A stretch of DNA of 64,000 nt from AC-32 sp963755635 (GTDB lineage: Bacteria; Actinomycetota; Thermoleophilia; Gaiellales; Gaiellaceae). Below, in pieces: positions 25,093 to 33,954 of this stretch; the first letter of the stretch is position 1, and each line of letters starts with the position of its first letter. The position numbers and the translations under genes were made by a program. Under the pieces are notes generated by a model, which saw nothing but the letters and a program-made list of their open reading frames with translations, ran no database searches and was not told the DNA's origin. The stretch covers positions 124,001 to 188,000 of the forward strand of contig CAVWKS010000010.1 of assembly GCA_963755635.1 (NCBI GenBank), read 5' to 3'.

Positions 25093-25418
25093 CGCGCCTC
25101 CAGCGGGAAGCTCGCGAGCGCCGCGAACCAGAAGCGCATCGCGGCCATTCCGTGCACGGCCTCGATTCGAGCGTGGTCGAGCACGAGCGTCGTGCCGGAG
25201 CCGTCAGGCGCCAGCTCGATCCGTACGACCGACGGCTCCTCGCCGGGCGGGCGCCAGTCGAGCTCGAGCACGCGCTCGGCCTCCACTTCGCGCTGCGGCA
25301 CGGGGAAGCCGGGACGAAGCCAGCGGTCGAGCGACTCAGGCTCGGTCAGCGCGCGCCACACGTCGGCCGGCGGCTCGTCGTAGCGGCGGATGAGACGAAG
25401 TGAGCACTCCTCGGGCAT
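25089..25418 (-). CDS. SRPBCC (AHSA1-like) protein
   Basis: 109 residues, shorter than the usual 140-160. The pattern is RLIRRYDEPPADVWRALTEP, then LDRWLRPGF and EYLL-type beta strands. AHSA1/START-like domains bind hydrophobic ligands. First gene of the operon with ArsR and VOC genes, and immediately downstream of the operator-like inverted repeat. Confidence 0.8.
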   Translation of the reverse strand: MPEECSLRLIRRYDEPPADVWRALTEPESLDRWLRPGFPVPQREVEAERVLELDWRPPGEEPSVVRIELAPDGSGTTLVLDHARIEAVHGMAAMRFWFAALASFPLEAR

Positions 25419-25431
25419 TTGCCCGTGAAGT

Positions 25432-25447
25432 GTAACCGATGCGTTAC
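25432..25447. promoter_or_regulatory. Inverted repeat, probable ArsR operator
   Basis: GTAACCGATGCGTTAC has 5-base arms (GTAAC/GTTAC) separated by 6 bases. It lies 13 bases before the SRPBCC start in a locally AT-richer stretch, the expected place for autoregulation by the ArsR protein encoded in the same operon. Confidence 0.5.
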
Positions 25448-25451
25448 GTTT

Positions 25452-26054
25452 TTACTCCTGGATGCCGACGTTGAAGCTCGTGTACCGCTCCGTGAGCAGC
25501 ATCGCGTAGGCGTAGGTCTGCGTCTCCATCCGCAGGGCGAGGGCCGCGAAGTTCCGGATCCCCTCGGGCACGCGGCCGAGCACGAGCGCGATGAACCAGC
25601 TGAAGATCGCGAGCAGCTGCGAGAGGTTGCTGAGGATGTTGACGACGAACAGTGCCGGGAGCGCCAGGATGCCCCGGAAGAAGACCGTCCAGCGGTTCTG
25701 CGGCTGCGGTGGGTCGACCTCGAGGTCGATCGGGTAGCCGGGCTTGCCCGTGAAGCTCGGGTACGGGTCGGCGATCAGCAGGACGTAGGCGCGCACGTGC
25801 GTCGTGTAGCGCAGGAACAACGCGAGGAAGTTGTGCAGGCCCTCGGGCGACTGGCCCTTGACGAGGGTCGCGAACCAGTTCGCGATCCATGCCAGGAGCG
25901 CGATCACTGCCCAGAGGACGGCCCAGAGGACGAGCGGGATCGCGAGGATGATGCGGAAGAAGACGGTGAGGCGGGTCCGCTGCAGGTCGTCGTTGACGAC
26001 GAGGCGGATGGGGTGCGTGTGTTGCGTGGAGGCTGTGCTGGCTGTGGATTCCAT
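25452..26054 (-). CDS. DUF4389 membrane protein
   Basis: 200 residues with the internal duplication typical of DUF4389. VFFRIILAIPLVLWA with LPEGLHNFLAL-like repeat 1 is matched by VFFRGILALPALFVV with VPEGIRNFAAL as repeat 2. Each repeat is followed by a helix and a YxxLLxxxYPSF motif (ADPYPSF, TERYTSF). Four membrane helices. Function unknown. It lies 20 bases downstream of paaG, with an inverted repeat GATCCT/AGGATC (26060-26082) spanning the junction. Confidence 0.82.
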   Translation of the reverse strand: MESTASTASTQHTHPIRLVVNDDLQRTRLTVFFRIILAIPLVLWAVLWAVIALLAWIANWFATLVKGQSPEGLHNFLALFLRYTTHVRAYVLLIADPYPSFTGKPGYPIDLEVDPPQPQNRWTVFFRGILALPALFVVNILSNLSQLLAIFSWFIALVLGRVPEGIRNFAALALRMETQTYAYAMLLTERYTSFNVGIQE

Positions 26055-26074
26055 GCGCCGATCCTAACGAGCGC

Positions 26075-26845
26075 TCAGGATCCCTCAAAGCGCGGCTCGC
26101 GCTTCTCGAGGAAGGCGGCCACTCCTTCGCGGAAGTCGTTCGTCTCCGTTGCGGCGGTCTGCAGCTGCGCTTCGAGCTCGAGCTGCTCCTCGAGCGTGGT
26201 GTGCTCGGCGTGGTCGAGCAGGCGCTTCGTCATGGCGATGCCGCGCGTCGGCAGCGCGGCCAGCTCGGCGGCGAGCTCGGCGGCGCGGGCGGGGAGGGTG
26301 TCGGCCTCGACGACTTCCGAGACGAGTCCCCACGCGTGCGCCTCGGCGGCGGTCAGGCGGCGGCCGCTCGTGAGCCACTCGAAGGCGCGGGCCGTCCCGA
26401 CGAGGCGCCTGACGAAGTAGGTGCCGCCGGAGTCGGGAACGAGGCCGATGTTGATGAAGGCCGGGACGAAGGTGGCGGAGTCGGCAGCGATGCGGAGGTC
26501 GCAGGCGCACGCGAACGAGAGCCCGGCGCCCGCAGCAGGGCCGTTGACGGCGGCGATCACCGGCTTCTCGAGCGCGCGAAGCGCGAGGATGTTCGGGTGG
26601 TAGGTGCCGCGTAGGCGCGAGCCGATGTCGCCCCGCGCCTCGCGGAACTCGGTCAGATCCTGGCCGACGCAGAAGCCGCGGCCGGCGCCCGTGATCACGA
26701 CCGCGCGGACCTCCGGCGCGCGCGCCTCCTTCAGGGCAGCCGCAAGCGCGCGGTGCATGTCCGCGTTGAAGGCGTTCAGGACGTCAGGCCGGTTGAGCGT
26801 GATCGTCAGGACCGCGCCGTCGCGGGTGGTCTCGACCTCGGCCAT
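26075..26845 (-). CDS. paaG: Crotonase-family enzyme, PaaG-like 1,2-epoxyphenylacetyl-CoA isomerase
   Basis: 256 residues. It closely follows the PaaG pattern: LNRPDVLNAFNADMHRAL, GAGRGFCVGQDL (53-64), VNGPAAGAGLSFA, and GLVPDSGGTYF (134-144) with the catalytic aspartate D138 where ordinary hydratases have glutamate. In the pathway it converts the ring epoxide to the oxepin. It lies 5 kb from paaABCD on the opposite strand. A general enoyl-CoA isomerase role cannot be excluded. Confidence 0.82.
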   Translation of the reverse strand: MAEVETTRDGAVLTITLNRPDVLNAFNADMHRALAAALKEARAPEVRAVVITGAGRGFCVGQDLTEFREARGDIGSRLRGTYHPNILALRALEKPVIAAVNGPAAGAGLSFACACDLRIAADSATFVPAFINIGLVPDSGGTYFVRRLVGTARAFEWLTSGRRLTAAEAHAWGLVSEVVEADTLPARAAELAAELAALPTRGIAMTKRLLDHAEHTTLEEQLELEAQLQTAATETNDFREGVAAFLEKREPRFEGS

Positions 26846-26881
26846 CGGCGCAGCCTACAACCCGCTTGCTAGCTTCGACCC

Positions 26882-27823
26882 GTGGCCGGGTTGACGTTCA
26901 TCTCGTCGGAGGAAGAGGCGCTCGACGCCTACTCGAACGCCGTGATCACGGTCGCCGAGCGGCTCGCTCCGTCGGTGGCGAACCTGCGCGTGACTCGCGG
27001 ACGGCGGTCGGGCGGCGGCAGCGCGGTCGTGATCACGCCGGACGGGTTTCTCGTGACGTCGGCGCACGTCGTCAACGGGACGCGGCAGGGCGGGCGCGCC
27101 TCGTTCGTCGACGGGCGCGAGCTGCGCTTCGACGTCGTCGGGGCGGACGTGCACTCGGACCTGGCCGTGCTCCGCGCGGACGCCGACGACCTCGTCGCCG
27201 CCGAGCTCGGCGACGCGGAGCGGTTGCGCGTCGGGCAGCTCGTGGTCGCGATCGGGAACCCGAACGGGTTCGCGGGCTCGGTCACCGCAGGCGTCGTCTC
27301 GGCCTTGGGCCGCTCGCTGCCGACGGAGCGCGGACGTGTGGTCGACAACGTGATCCAGACCGACGCGGCGCTGAACCCCGGGAACTCCGGCGGCGCGCTC
27401 GCGGACGGCTCGGGCCGGGTGGTCGGGATCAACACCGCCGTCGCTGGCGTCGGGCTCGGGCTCGCGGTGCCGGTCAACTCGGCGACGCGGCAGATCGTCG
27501 GCGCGCTGATGACCGAGGGCCGCTTCCGGCGCGCGTACCTCGGAATCGCGGGCGGGACCCGCCCGCTGCCTCCACGCGAGGCACGCCGTCTCGGCCGCGA
27601 GGCCGGCGTCGAGGTCGTGCAGGTCGTCGAGGGAACTCCGGCGGCGGAGGCGGGGCTGCGGCCGGAAGACCTGATCGTCGAGCTCGACGGCGCGCCCGTG
27701 AGCGACGTCGGCGACATCCAACGGCAGATGGTCGTCGAAAAGATCGGCGTTCCAGTGCCGGTGCGGCTATTGCGCGAAGGCCGGGAGCTCGAGCTCTCGC
27801 TCGTCCCGGCCGAGCTGGACTAG
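26882..27823 (+). CDS. Trypsin-like serine protease with PDZ domain (HtrA-like)
   Basis: 313 residues. The catalytic triad is visible: H62 in TSAHVVNG, D93 in HSDLAVL and S169 in NPGNSGGAL. A C-terminal PDZ domain covers about 220-313 (AGVEVVQVVEGTPAAEAGL). Unlike most DegP/HtrA proteins there is no signal peptide or N-terminal helix, so it is probably cytoplasmic. GTG start; it diverges from paaG with a 36-base gap. Confidence 0.88.
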   Translation: MAGLTFISSEEEALDAYSNAVITVAERLAPSVANLRVTRGRRSGGGSAVVITPDGFLVTSAHVVNGTRQGGRASFVDGRELRFDVVGADVHSDLAVLRADADDLVAAELGDAERLRVGQLVVAIGNPNGFAGSVTAGVVSALGRSLPTERGRVVDNVIQTDAALNPGNSGGALADGSGRVVGINTAVAGVGLGLAVPVNSATRQIVGALMTEGRFRRAYLGIAGGTRPLPPREARRLGREAGVEVVQVVEGTPAAEAGLRPEDLIVELDGAPVSDVGDIQRQMVVEKIGVPVPVRLLREGRELELSLVPAELD

Positions 27824-27909
27824 TGGATAGCTATTGGGCCGACTGAGGACGCCGCCTCGGGGCGGACAGCGCGGCCCGGCGGCTCAGACCAGGTTTCGTC
27901 AAGCCCTCC

Positions 27910-28212
27910 TTACCGGCGCCGGAAGACGACCAGCGCGAGGACGGCAATCGCCAGCAAGAGCCGCGACACGTCGATCGCCGGCTTCCACTCGACCTCGCCG
28001 TCCGGGCGGATCACGTAAGCGCCGATAGGGCGGGCCATGAGGCCGAAGCCGGCGCCGCCGTTGTTCTCGTCGTCGCCGCCCCCTCCGCCACCCCCGCGCA
28101 CGACGGCGGCCGGAATCACGGTCACGCCCTCCCGCTCGACAGGCTCGCCGTACACGCGCTTGACGGTGATCGCGTCGCGGGCGCCCTGCAACAGCTCATC
28201 GACGTTCGGCAT
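27910..28212 (-). CDS. GerW/YtfJ-like protein
   Basis: 100 residues. ARDAITVKRVYGEPVEREGV followed by TVIPAAVVRGGGGGG matches the GerW (YtfJ) family, and a hydrophobic C-terminal anchor (RLLLAIAVLALVVF) follows. In Bacillus the family has a role in spore germination, but homologues are common in actinobacteria that do not make endospores. It follows the double crotonase gene by 2 bases. Confidence 0.8.
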   Translation of the reverse strand: MPNVDELLQGARDAITVKRVYGEPVEREGVTVIPAAVVRGGGGGGGDDENNGGAGFGLMARPIGAYVIRPDGEVEWKPAIDVSRLLLAIAVLALVVFRRR

Positions 28213-28214
28213 GG

Positions 28215-29789
28215 CTACCTCCCTTTGAACTCTGGCTTCCGCTTTTCGGTGAAGGCGGTCAGGCCTTCCTTCGCGTCCTCACTGGCGAACGCCAGGTAGA
28301 GGGCGCGGCGCTCGGCCTCGAGGCCGGCGGCGAGCGTCGTCTCGTACGCGCGGTTGACGGACTCCTTGGCCAGGCGCGTCGCGACGGGCCCCTTCTCCGC
28401 GATGTCGCGGGCGACGCGCTTCGCCTCCTCGAGCCAGGCTTCCTTCGCGACGACGCGGGCGACAAGGCCGGCCGCGAGCGCCTCGCGGGCCGAGAGCCTG
28501 CGGCCGCTCAGGATCACGTCCATCGCCGTCGCCTTGCCCACGGCTCTGGTGAGCCGTTGCGTCCCGCCGGCGCCGGGGATGATCCCGAGGCCCGTCTCCG
28601 GCTGGCCGAACTCGGCGGTCTCGGACGCGACGATCAGGTCGCAGGACATCGCCAGCTCGCAGCCGCCGCCCAGGCAGTAGCCCGAGACCGCGGCGACGAG
28701 CGGCGTCCAGAGCGCTCGGATCGCGTCCCAGCGCTCGACGCGGCGCTGGTAGTAGAGGTCGATCGCGGAGGACTGGGCGAGCTCGCCGATGTCGGCGCCC
28801 GCCGCGAACGCGCGCTCCGAGCCGCCGAGCACGATCGCCCGCACCTGCTCGTCGCGGTCGAGCTCGGAGAGCGTGGCGACGAGCTCGTCCATCAGCTCGT
28901 CCGAGAGCGCGTTCAGCTGCTGCGGCCGGTTGAGCAGGACGAGCGCGACAGCGCCGTCGCGCTCGACCGCGACGAGGCTCATCTTCTTCTCCAGGAACTT
29001 CTCGATCGCGGCCTTTGGCTCGTCCGTCGCCATCGAGAGGGCGAGCCAATCGCGGGCGTGGTTGATCGTCTCGTGCCAGGCGAGGTCGCGCCAGAAGTTG
29101 AGGTGCTGCTTGGCGTAGCGCGTCGTCTGCGGCAGCTTCCGCGCCAACGACTCGACCACCTCGTCCACCTTCGCGTCGAGCTCCGCAGCGGGCACCGCCC
29201 AGTTCACGAGCCCCCACTCCGCCGCCTTGACGGCCGGGATCTCCTCGCACATGAGCACGATCTCCCGGGCGCGCCGGTCTCCGACCATGATCGTCAGCCA
29301 CTGCGTCGCCCCGCCGGCCGGCACCGACCCGTGCTCGGGCCCGACGTGCCGGATGAACGCGTCGTCCACCATCACCGCGAGGTCGCAAGCCATCTGCAGC
29401 TCGTTGCCGCCGCCGACCGCGATCCCGTTGATCCGCGCCACCGTCGGCTTGCCGACCTCGCGCAGCCGGTCGTGCATGTCCTTGAACGCGCCGAACCACT
29501 TCCAGTACTCGTTCGGCTTGCCGACGTAGCCGTCGGCCCACTCGCGCAGGTTCGCGCCCACGCAGAAGGCCCGCCCCGCGCCGGTGACGACGACCACGCG
29601 GATCGAGTCGTCCCACGACGCGTCCTCGCAGGCCCGCGCGATCTCCCGCAGCATCTTGAAGTCGAACGCGTTGAGAATCTCCGGGCGGTTCAGCGTGATC
29701 GTCGCCCGCGGCGGCGCCTTCTCGTAGACGATCCGCTCGAAGCCGAGCTCCTCCGGCGCGAGCGGAGCCGGGCGATCCGGTTCGCTCAC
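28215..29789 (-). CDS. Two-domain crotonase (enoyl-CoA hydratase/isomerase) fusion
   Basis: 524 residues in one unbroken frame. Domain 1 (about 18-262) has TLNRPEILNAF, TGAGRAFCVGANL and GIAVGGGNELQMACDLA. Domain 2 (270-524) starts at a methionine in EKFLEKKMSLVAVERDG and has LNRPQQLNALSDEL, YCLGGGCELAMSCDLIV and GQPETGLGIIPGAGGTQRL with both catalytic glutamates. Normally these are separate genes, and the junction could also be an internal start without a preceding stop. GTG start overlaps the EthD-like gene as GTGA. Probably acts on CoA-bound aromatic or fatty acid intermediates. Confidence 0.82.
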   Translation of the reverse strand: MSEPDRPAPLAPEELGFERIVYEKAPPRATITLNRPEILNAFDFKMLREIARACEDASWDDSIRVVVVTGAGRAFCVGANLREWADGYVGKPNEYWKWFGAFKDMHDRLREVGKPTVARINGIAVGGGNELQMACDLAVMVDDAFIRHVGPEHGSVPAGGATQWLTIMVGDRRAREIVLMCEEIPAVKAAEWGLVNWAVPAAELDAKVDEVVESLARKLPQTTRYAKQHLNFWRDLAWHETINHARDWLALSMATDEPKAAIEKFLEKKMSLVAVERDGAVALVLLNRPQQLNALSDELMDELVATLSELDRDEQVRAIVLGGSERAFAAGADIGELAQSSAIDLYYQRRVERWDAIRALWTPLVAAVSGYCLGGGCELAMSCDLIVASETAEFGQPETGLGIIPGAGGTQRLTRAVGKATAMDVILSGRRLSAREALAAGLVARVVAKEAWLEEAKRVARDIAEKGPVATRLAKESVNRAYETTLAAGLEAERRALYLAFASEDAKEGLTAFTEKRKPEFKGR

Positions 29790-30058
29790 TGAATCTCCGC
29801 GAAGTAGGCGCGGAACTCGATGCCCATCTTCTGCGCGTCCTCGGCTGCCGCCATCAGCCCGTCCTGCGCCGCTTTCCACGCATCGCGATCCGGGAACTCG
29901 TGCTCGAAGTAGTACGCAGCGTCCGGATCCGGCATGCCGCCGAGCACGCGGCCGTGACGCATCGTCGCGCCCGGGACCAGCTCGCGCGACAGCGCGACGT
30001 GCTGCTCGTAGCGCTCCGGATCGGGCTGCTCGGAGTAGAGAACGAAGACTCGAATCAT
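29786..30058 (-). CDS. EthD-domain protein
   Basis: 90 residues: IRVFVLYSEQPDPERYEQH near the start and a histidine-bearing RHGRVLGGMPDPDAAYYF, like EthD/dimeric alpha-beta barrel proteins. These often accompany degradation enzymes for aromatic compounds. It starts the operon that continues with the double crotonase and GerW-like genes. Confidence 0.75.
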   Translation of the reverse strand: MIRVFVLYSEQPDPERYEQHVALSRELVPGATMRHGRVLGGMPDPDAAYYFEHEFPDRDAWKAAQDGLMAAAEDAQKMGIEFRAYFAEIQ

Positions 30059-30207
30059 GCGACTCCTCTCTTTCGTCGGACGGAGCGGAGCCTAACTTCC
30101 TCGGCCCGACCGCCACGGCGCGACTGTGGTAGAACGCAGCCGCAGCCGCTGACCTACTGCGGCGGCCGGGGCTGCTGACCCAGAAGCAACCCGATTGGGG
30201 GGAGAAG

Positions 30208-33200
30208 ATGAGACGCTTCAGCGTCCGGCCCCGGCGAGCAGCAACGGCCTCGGTACTGGCCCTCGCCGGGCTCTCAGTCCTCGCGTTGACGCTCGTGTCG
30301 AGCAGCCTCGCGGTCGTGCAGATCCAGGGGCAGCACCCCGGTCTCCGCGACTTCGACGCTCGCGCGAGGGTCGCGCCCACCAAAGCGCAGCTAGAGGCGG
30401 CCCGCTCGCTCCACGGCCACGTCTCCTGGAGCTCGCTCGGCACGCCGGCCTCGGTGATCCATTACGGCGGCTACCTCGCCACCGGGGTCACGGCACCGTC
30501 CGCGGGCTCCGCGGCGGCGTCCTGGCTCGCCGCCCACAAGCAGCTCTTCCGCCTGCGCTCGGTCTCGCACCTGCGACTCGAGACCTCAGCTCCGTTGCGG
30601 GGCAGCCGCGTCCACGCGGTCAGTTTCCGCCAGACGTTCGACGGAGTGCTCTCGGCCGATGGAGTCGTGACCGTCACGGTCGTCAAGGCGAAGCACAGCT
30701 GGAAGGTTGTCTACGCCTCGTCAAGCCTGACTCCGGACACCAAGGTCACCGGCCGGCGCGTGCTGCGGCCCGTGGCCGCATGGCGACAGGCGGCACGCGC
30801 GACCGGGGCGAAGGTGCAGGGCGTGGCGCTGCTCGGCACGACCGCGAACGGGGCGCTCGGCCTCTCGGCCCAAGGCTTCAGCGGGCTGCAGACGGTGAGG
30901 CCGACGCTGTTCGGGACCCCGCGCCACGGCGCGATCCGCGCCTACGACACCACGGTGACCCAGTCGACGCAGGGCGCTCAGAGCTCTTACCGGGTGATCG
31001 TCGACGGGGCGACCGGCAATCTGCTCTACCGGCAGAACCTGGTCGACAACCTGGGCAACAACCCGACCTGGCTCGGATTCGCGGCCGCTCCGGGGTTCAA
31101 TCCCATGAACGCCTACCCGTGGAACTACCCGAGCACCGACATCCGGCAGCTCTACTGCTGGACGGCAACCGCCGGCTGCGCGGACGTCGTCTCGGACGCC
31201 ACGACCGTCGACCCGATGGGCGTGGCCTCGAAGTTCCCGTGGGACGTGCAGCTGGACTCGGCCGGGAACGACCTCGGCACGACGCAAACGACCGGCAACA
31301 ACGTCGACGAGGCCCGGCTCTGGAGCGGAACTCACCTGATCTACGGAGATCCATCGCTGTTCCGGGACACGAGCCCGACACGCGACTACCAGCCCTCGTG
31401 GACGAACGCCTGGTTCACCTCGGGCTGCGACCCGTCCCTCGTGAGCGACCCCGTGAACAACCCGGCCGCGAACGACATCGAGGCGGCCACGGTCAACCTG
31501 TTCGTCGGGCACAACATCATGCACGACTACTCGTACTACCTCGGCTTCGACGAGGGCCACTGGAACGCCCAGCAATACAACAACGGTGTCTCCACGGTCG
31601 ACGGCTATCCGCCCCCAGGCGGGACGGTCGCCCCTCCGGTCGGCAACGACGGGCTGCTCGGAAATTCGCAGTCGGGAGCGGCGACCGGAAGCCGCGACAA
31701 CGCGAACATGTCCACCGGCGGCGACGGCGGTCACCCGCGGACGAACATGTTCCTCTGGCAGTCGCTTCCGGGCTCGTTCTACGCGCCGTGCGTCGACGGC
31801 GACTTCGACTTCAGCGTGTTCGGCCACGAATTCGGACACCTGATTGAGAACCGCCTGATCGGCAAGGGCGTCGGAGCCCGCCAGGGCAACGCCGCCGGCG
31901 CGATGGGCGAGGCGTTCGGCGACTTCGACGCGCTCGAGGCCATGAACGCGCTTCACATCGCCCCGGTCCCCGGCTCCGACCGCTACACCGAGGGCGCTTA
32001 CGTGACCGGCAACCCGTACAACGGCATCCGCGACTTCCTAGCGGGGCGGCCGATGGGCGGCGAGTTCCCGCAGCCCGGACGGAACCCCGACACCGACCCG
32101 CTCAACTACGGCGACTTCGGGTTCGACCTGACCGGGCCTGAGGTGCACGCCGACGGCGAGATCTGGGTCGCCGTTCAGATGGACCTGCGGGATCTCTTCC
32201 TGCAGCGATACCCGTCGAGCGGAGCGGACGAAGACATCGCGTGCGTCCGCGGCCAGCGCCTCGCCTCGGACTGCCCGGGCGACCGGCGCTGGATGCAGGA
32301 CTACTACGACGCGATGGTGATGATGCCGCGGCGCCCGACGATGATCGACGCCCGCGACGCGATGCTCGCGGCCGACCAGGGTCGCTTCGGCGGAGCCAAC
32401 CAGGACCTGCTCTGGCAGGGCTTCGCGATGCGCGGCTTCGGCCAGTTCCAGTCGACGGTGGACGCGAACGACACCGACCCGGTGCCCGACTTCTCGTCGC
32501 CGTTGGCGAACAACGCGACGCTGAACTTCTCCGCCGACTCGAAGAGCACCGAGGTGCCGGTGAGCGCGAAGATCTACGTCGGCGACTACCGGGCCAGGTC
32601 GACGCAGGTGGCCGACACCGATCCGGGCACGACGGGAACGGGCAACCTCGACAACACCGCGCAGTTCGTCCCGAACGGTGCGGGCTCACTCACGGGCGAC
32701 GATCCACGCTGGACGTACTACAACTTCACCGCGGTCGCGCCCGGCTACGGGATCGTCCGCTTCCGCGTGAGGAACCTACAGGCGGGTGAGACGCGGAACA
32801 TCACGATCCACTTCGCGCCGAACTTCGCGTCTGCCACGAACGGTGCGACCGCGACCGGCGACGCCGGAACCAACGCGAACCTCCCGAACGTGCTGGACGA
32901 CGACGAGGGGACGATCGACGGCCAGACCGGCGCTCCGGTCAACGGCCGCTGGATCGTGATCCGGCTCGGCGGCGTCGGGCCGAACGGCTCGGCGATCAAG
33001 CGGTTGGGCGTCTCGGCACAGCTCGTGCCGGGGAACAACCGCTTCACGGCGCTCCGCTCGTTCGACGCCTACGTCTGCCGGGCCGGGAAGACGCCGGGGA
33101 ACCAGACGTGCGACGGCTCGATCGACACCGGCTGGACGAGGCTCGTGTCCGCGCCAACGGATGCCTTCCCGTCCGTCAACCCGCGGCCCGTGGCGCCGGA

Positions 33201-33435
33201 CCTGGCGTTGCGGTACTTCGAAGCAGACCATCCGATCGTCGGCACGCACGTCAAGTTCGTCGTGACGAGCAACCAGTGCACGGGCCAGTCGTCCTACCAC
33301 GGCGACCAGGACAACGACCCGACCAACAATGCGGACTGCCTCTCCAGCGCACGCGCGAACGAGGTGCACGTCGCCGAGGTCGAAGTCTTCGGCCAGAACG
33401 CCACGGTGGACGGCACGCCGAACGCAATGGGCTAG
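30208..33435 (+). CDS. Secreted M36 (fungalysin-type) metallopeptidase
   Basis: 1075 residues. ATG 30208 follows a strong GGGGGGAGAAG. A signal peptide lies within residues 1-36, followed by an FTP-type inhibitory propeptide (to about 190). The catalytic domain carries HEFGH at 540-544 and the third zinc ligand E568 in GEAFGDF. Beyond about 770 a beta-rich C-terminal region (NFSADSKSTEVPVSAKIYV and later) probably binds substrate or cell surface. It would be exported and processed to degrade protein outside the cell. A strong terminator follows. The 149 bases before it (30059-30207) hold only its promoter region. Confidence 0.9.
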   Translation: MRRFSVRPRRAATASVLALAGLSVLALTLVSSSLAVVQIQGQHPGLRDFDARARVAPTKAQLEAARSLHGHVSWSSLGTPASVIHYGGYLATGVTAPSAGSAAASWLAAHKQLFRLRSVSHLRLETSAPLRGSRVHAVSFRQTFDGVLSADGVVTVTVVKAKHSWKVVYASSSLTPDTKVTGRRVLRPVAAWRQAARATGAKVQGVALLGTTANGALGLSAQGFSGLQTVRPTLFGTPRHGAIRAYDTTVTQSTQGAQSSYRVIVDGATGNLLYRQNLVDNLGNNPTWLGFAAAPGFNPMNAYPWNYPSTDIRQLYCWTATAGCADVVSDATTVDPMGVASKFPWDVQLDSAGNDLGTTQTTGNNVDEARLWSGTHLIYGDPSLFRDTSPTRDYQPSWTNAWFTSGCDPSLVSDPVNNPAANDIEAATVNLFVGHNIMHDYSYYLGFDEGHWNAQQYNNGVSTVDGYPPPGGTVAPPVGNDGLLGNSQSGAATGSRDNANMSTGGDGGHPRTNMFLWQSLPGSFYAPCVDGDFDFSVFGHEFGHLIENRLIGKGVGARQGNAAGAMGEAFGDFDALEAMNALHIAPVPGSDRYTEGAYVTGNPYNGIRDFLAGRPMGGEFPQPGRNPDTDPLNYGDFGFDLTGPEVHADGEIWVAVQMDLRDLFLQRYPSSGADEDIACVRGQRLASDCPGDRRWMQDYYDAMVMMPRRPTMIDARDAMLAADQGRFGGANQDLLWQGFAMRGFGQFQSTVDANDTDPVPDFSSPLANNATLNFSADSKSTEVPVSAKIYVGDYRARSTQVADTDPGTTGTGNLDNTAQFVPNGAGSLTGDDPRWTYYNFTAVAPGYGIVRFRVRNLQAGETRNITIHFAPNFASATNGATATGDAGTNANLPNVLDDDEGTIDGQTGAPVNGRWIVIRLGGVGPNGSAIKRLGVSAQLVPGNNRFTALRSFDAYVCRAGKTPGNQTCDGSIDTGWTRLVSAPTDAFPSVNPRPVAPDLALRYFEADHPIVGTHVKFVVTSNQCTGQSSYHGDQDNDPTNNADCLSSARANEVHVAEVEVFGQNATVDGTPNAMG

Positions 33436-33452
33436 TCCGACCTACAGCTGAG

Positions 33453-33485
33453 CGAAAGGGGCCGGTCGCGCGCCGGCCCCTTTCG
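33453..33485. terminator. Terminator after the M36 peptidase
   Basis: CGAAAGGGGCCGG and CCGGCCCCTTTCG form a 13-bp stem with a 7-base loop, 18 bases after the stop codon. The stem itself supplies TTTC on its 3' side. Confidence 0.85.
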
Positions 33486-33513
33486 TGTCCGGGATCCGTG
33501 CGATGCTCGCGCC

Positions 33514-33954
33514 GTGGCAGCGCTCGCAACGTTCCTCGCCGTGATCGCCGGGCTCGCGGGCTCGGTTCAGGTGGCCGTGATGGCCCGGCTCGGCGAGCGG
33601 GTCGGGATCTTCGCGGCGCTCGCGTGGGCGACGATGCTGACGGCCGGGCTCGCGTTCCTGCTCCTGCTCGTCGTGCGGCAGGGCGCAGGCGGAATCGCGG
33701 ATGCGGCGCACCAGCCCGTCTGGCTCTGGAGCGGCTCCGTGATGGGCCTCCTGATCGTCCTGACGATCACGTATTCCGGCGCACGGATCGGCGTCGCCGC
33801 GACGGTCGCGATCCTGATCGCGGGCCAGCTGGCCGCAGGCGTCCTGATCGACCGCTTCGGACTCTTCGGCGTCGACCGCGTCTCGATCCACTGGCCCCGG
33901 ATGCTCGGAATCGTCCTGCTCGCGGCCGGGGCGGCGCTGACCCTCAAGCGCTGA
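33514..33954 (+). CDS. DMT-superfamily membrane protein (YdcZ/DUF606-like)
   Basis: 146 residues with five hydrophobic helices: an N-terminal FLAVIAGLAGSVQVAVMARLG, the ATMLTAGLAFLLLL helix, and a C-terminal MLGIVLLAAGAALTLKR. This is the half-size YdcZ family of small drug/metabolite transporters. GTG start at 33514. It overlaps the convergent MFS gene by 11 bases. Confidence 0.82.
   Translation: MAALATFLAVIAGLAGSVQVAVMARLGERVGIFAALAWATMLTAGLAFLLLLVVRQGAGGIADAAHQPVWLWSGSVMGLLIVLTITYSGARIGVAATVAILIAGQLAAGVLIDRFGLFGVDRVSIHWPRMLGIVLLAAGAALTLKR

Noticed and set aside
26060..26082. Second PaaR-like site (CTAACGAGCGCTCAG) at the 3' end of paaG
   Set aside because: It breaks the right half-site, and the bases are part of a GATCCT/AGGATC hairpin around the paaG stop codon. 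A 3'-end structure is the simpler reading.
27824..27909. Possible small gene after the HtrA-like protease
   Set aside because: The short plus-strand frame starting at 27834 has very biased R/P/A composition, no ribosome binding site, and runs into the GerW-like gene antisense.
30195..31847. A 550-codon frame overlapping the M36 peptidase
   Set aside because: Same strand, another frame; the peptidase frame has signal peptide, propeptide and zinc motifs, while this one is arginine/proline-rich without motifs.
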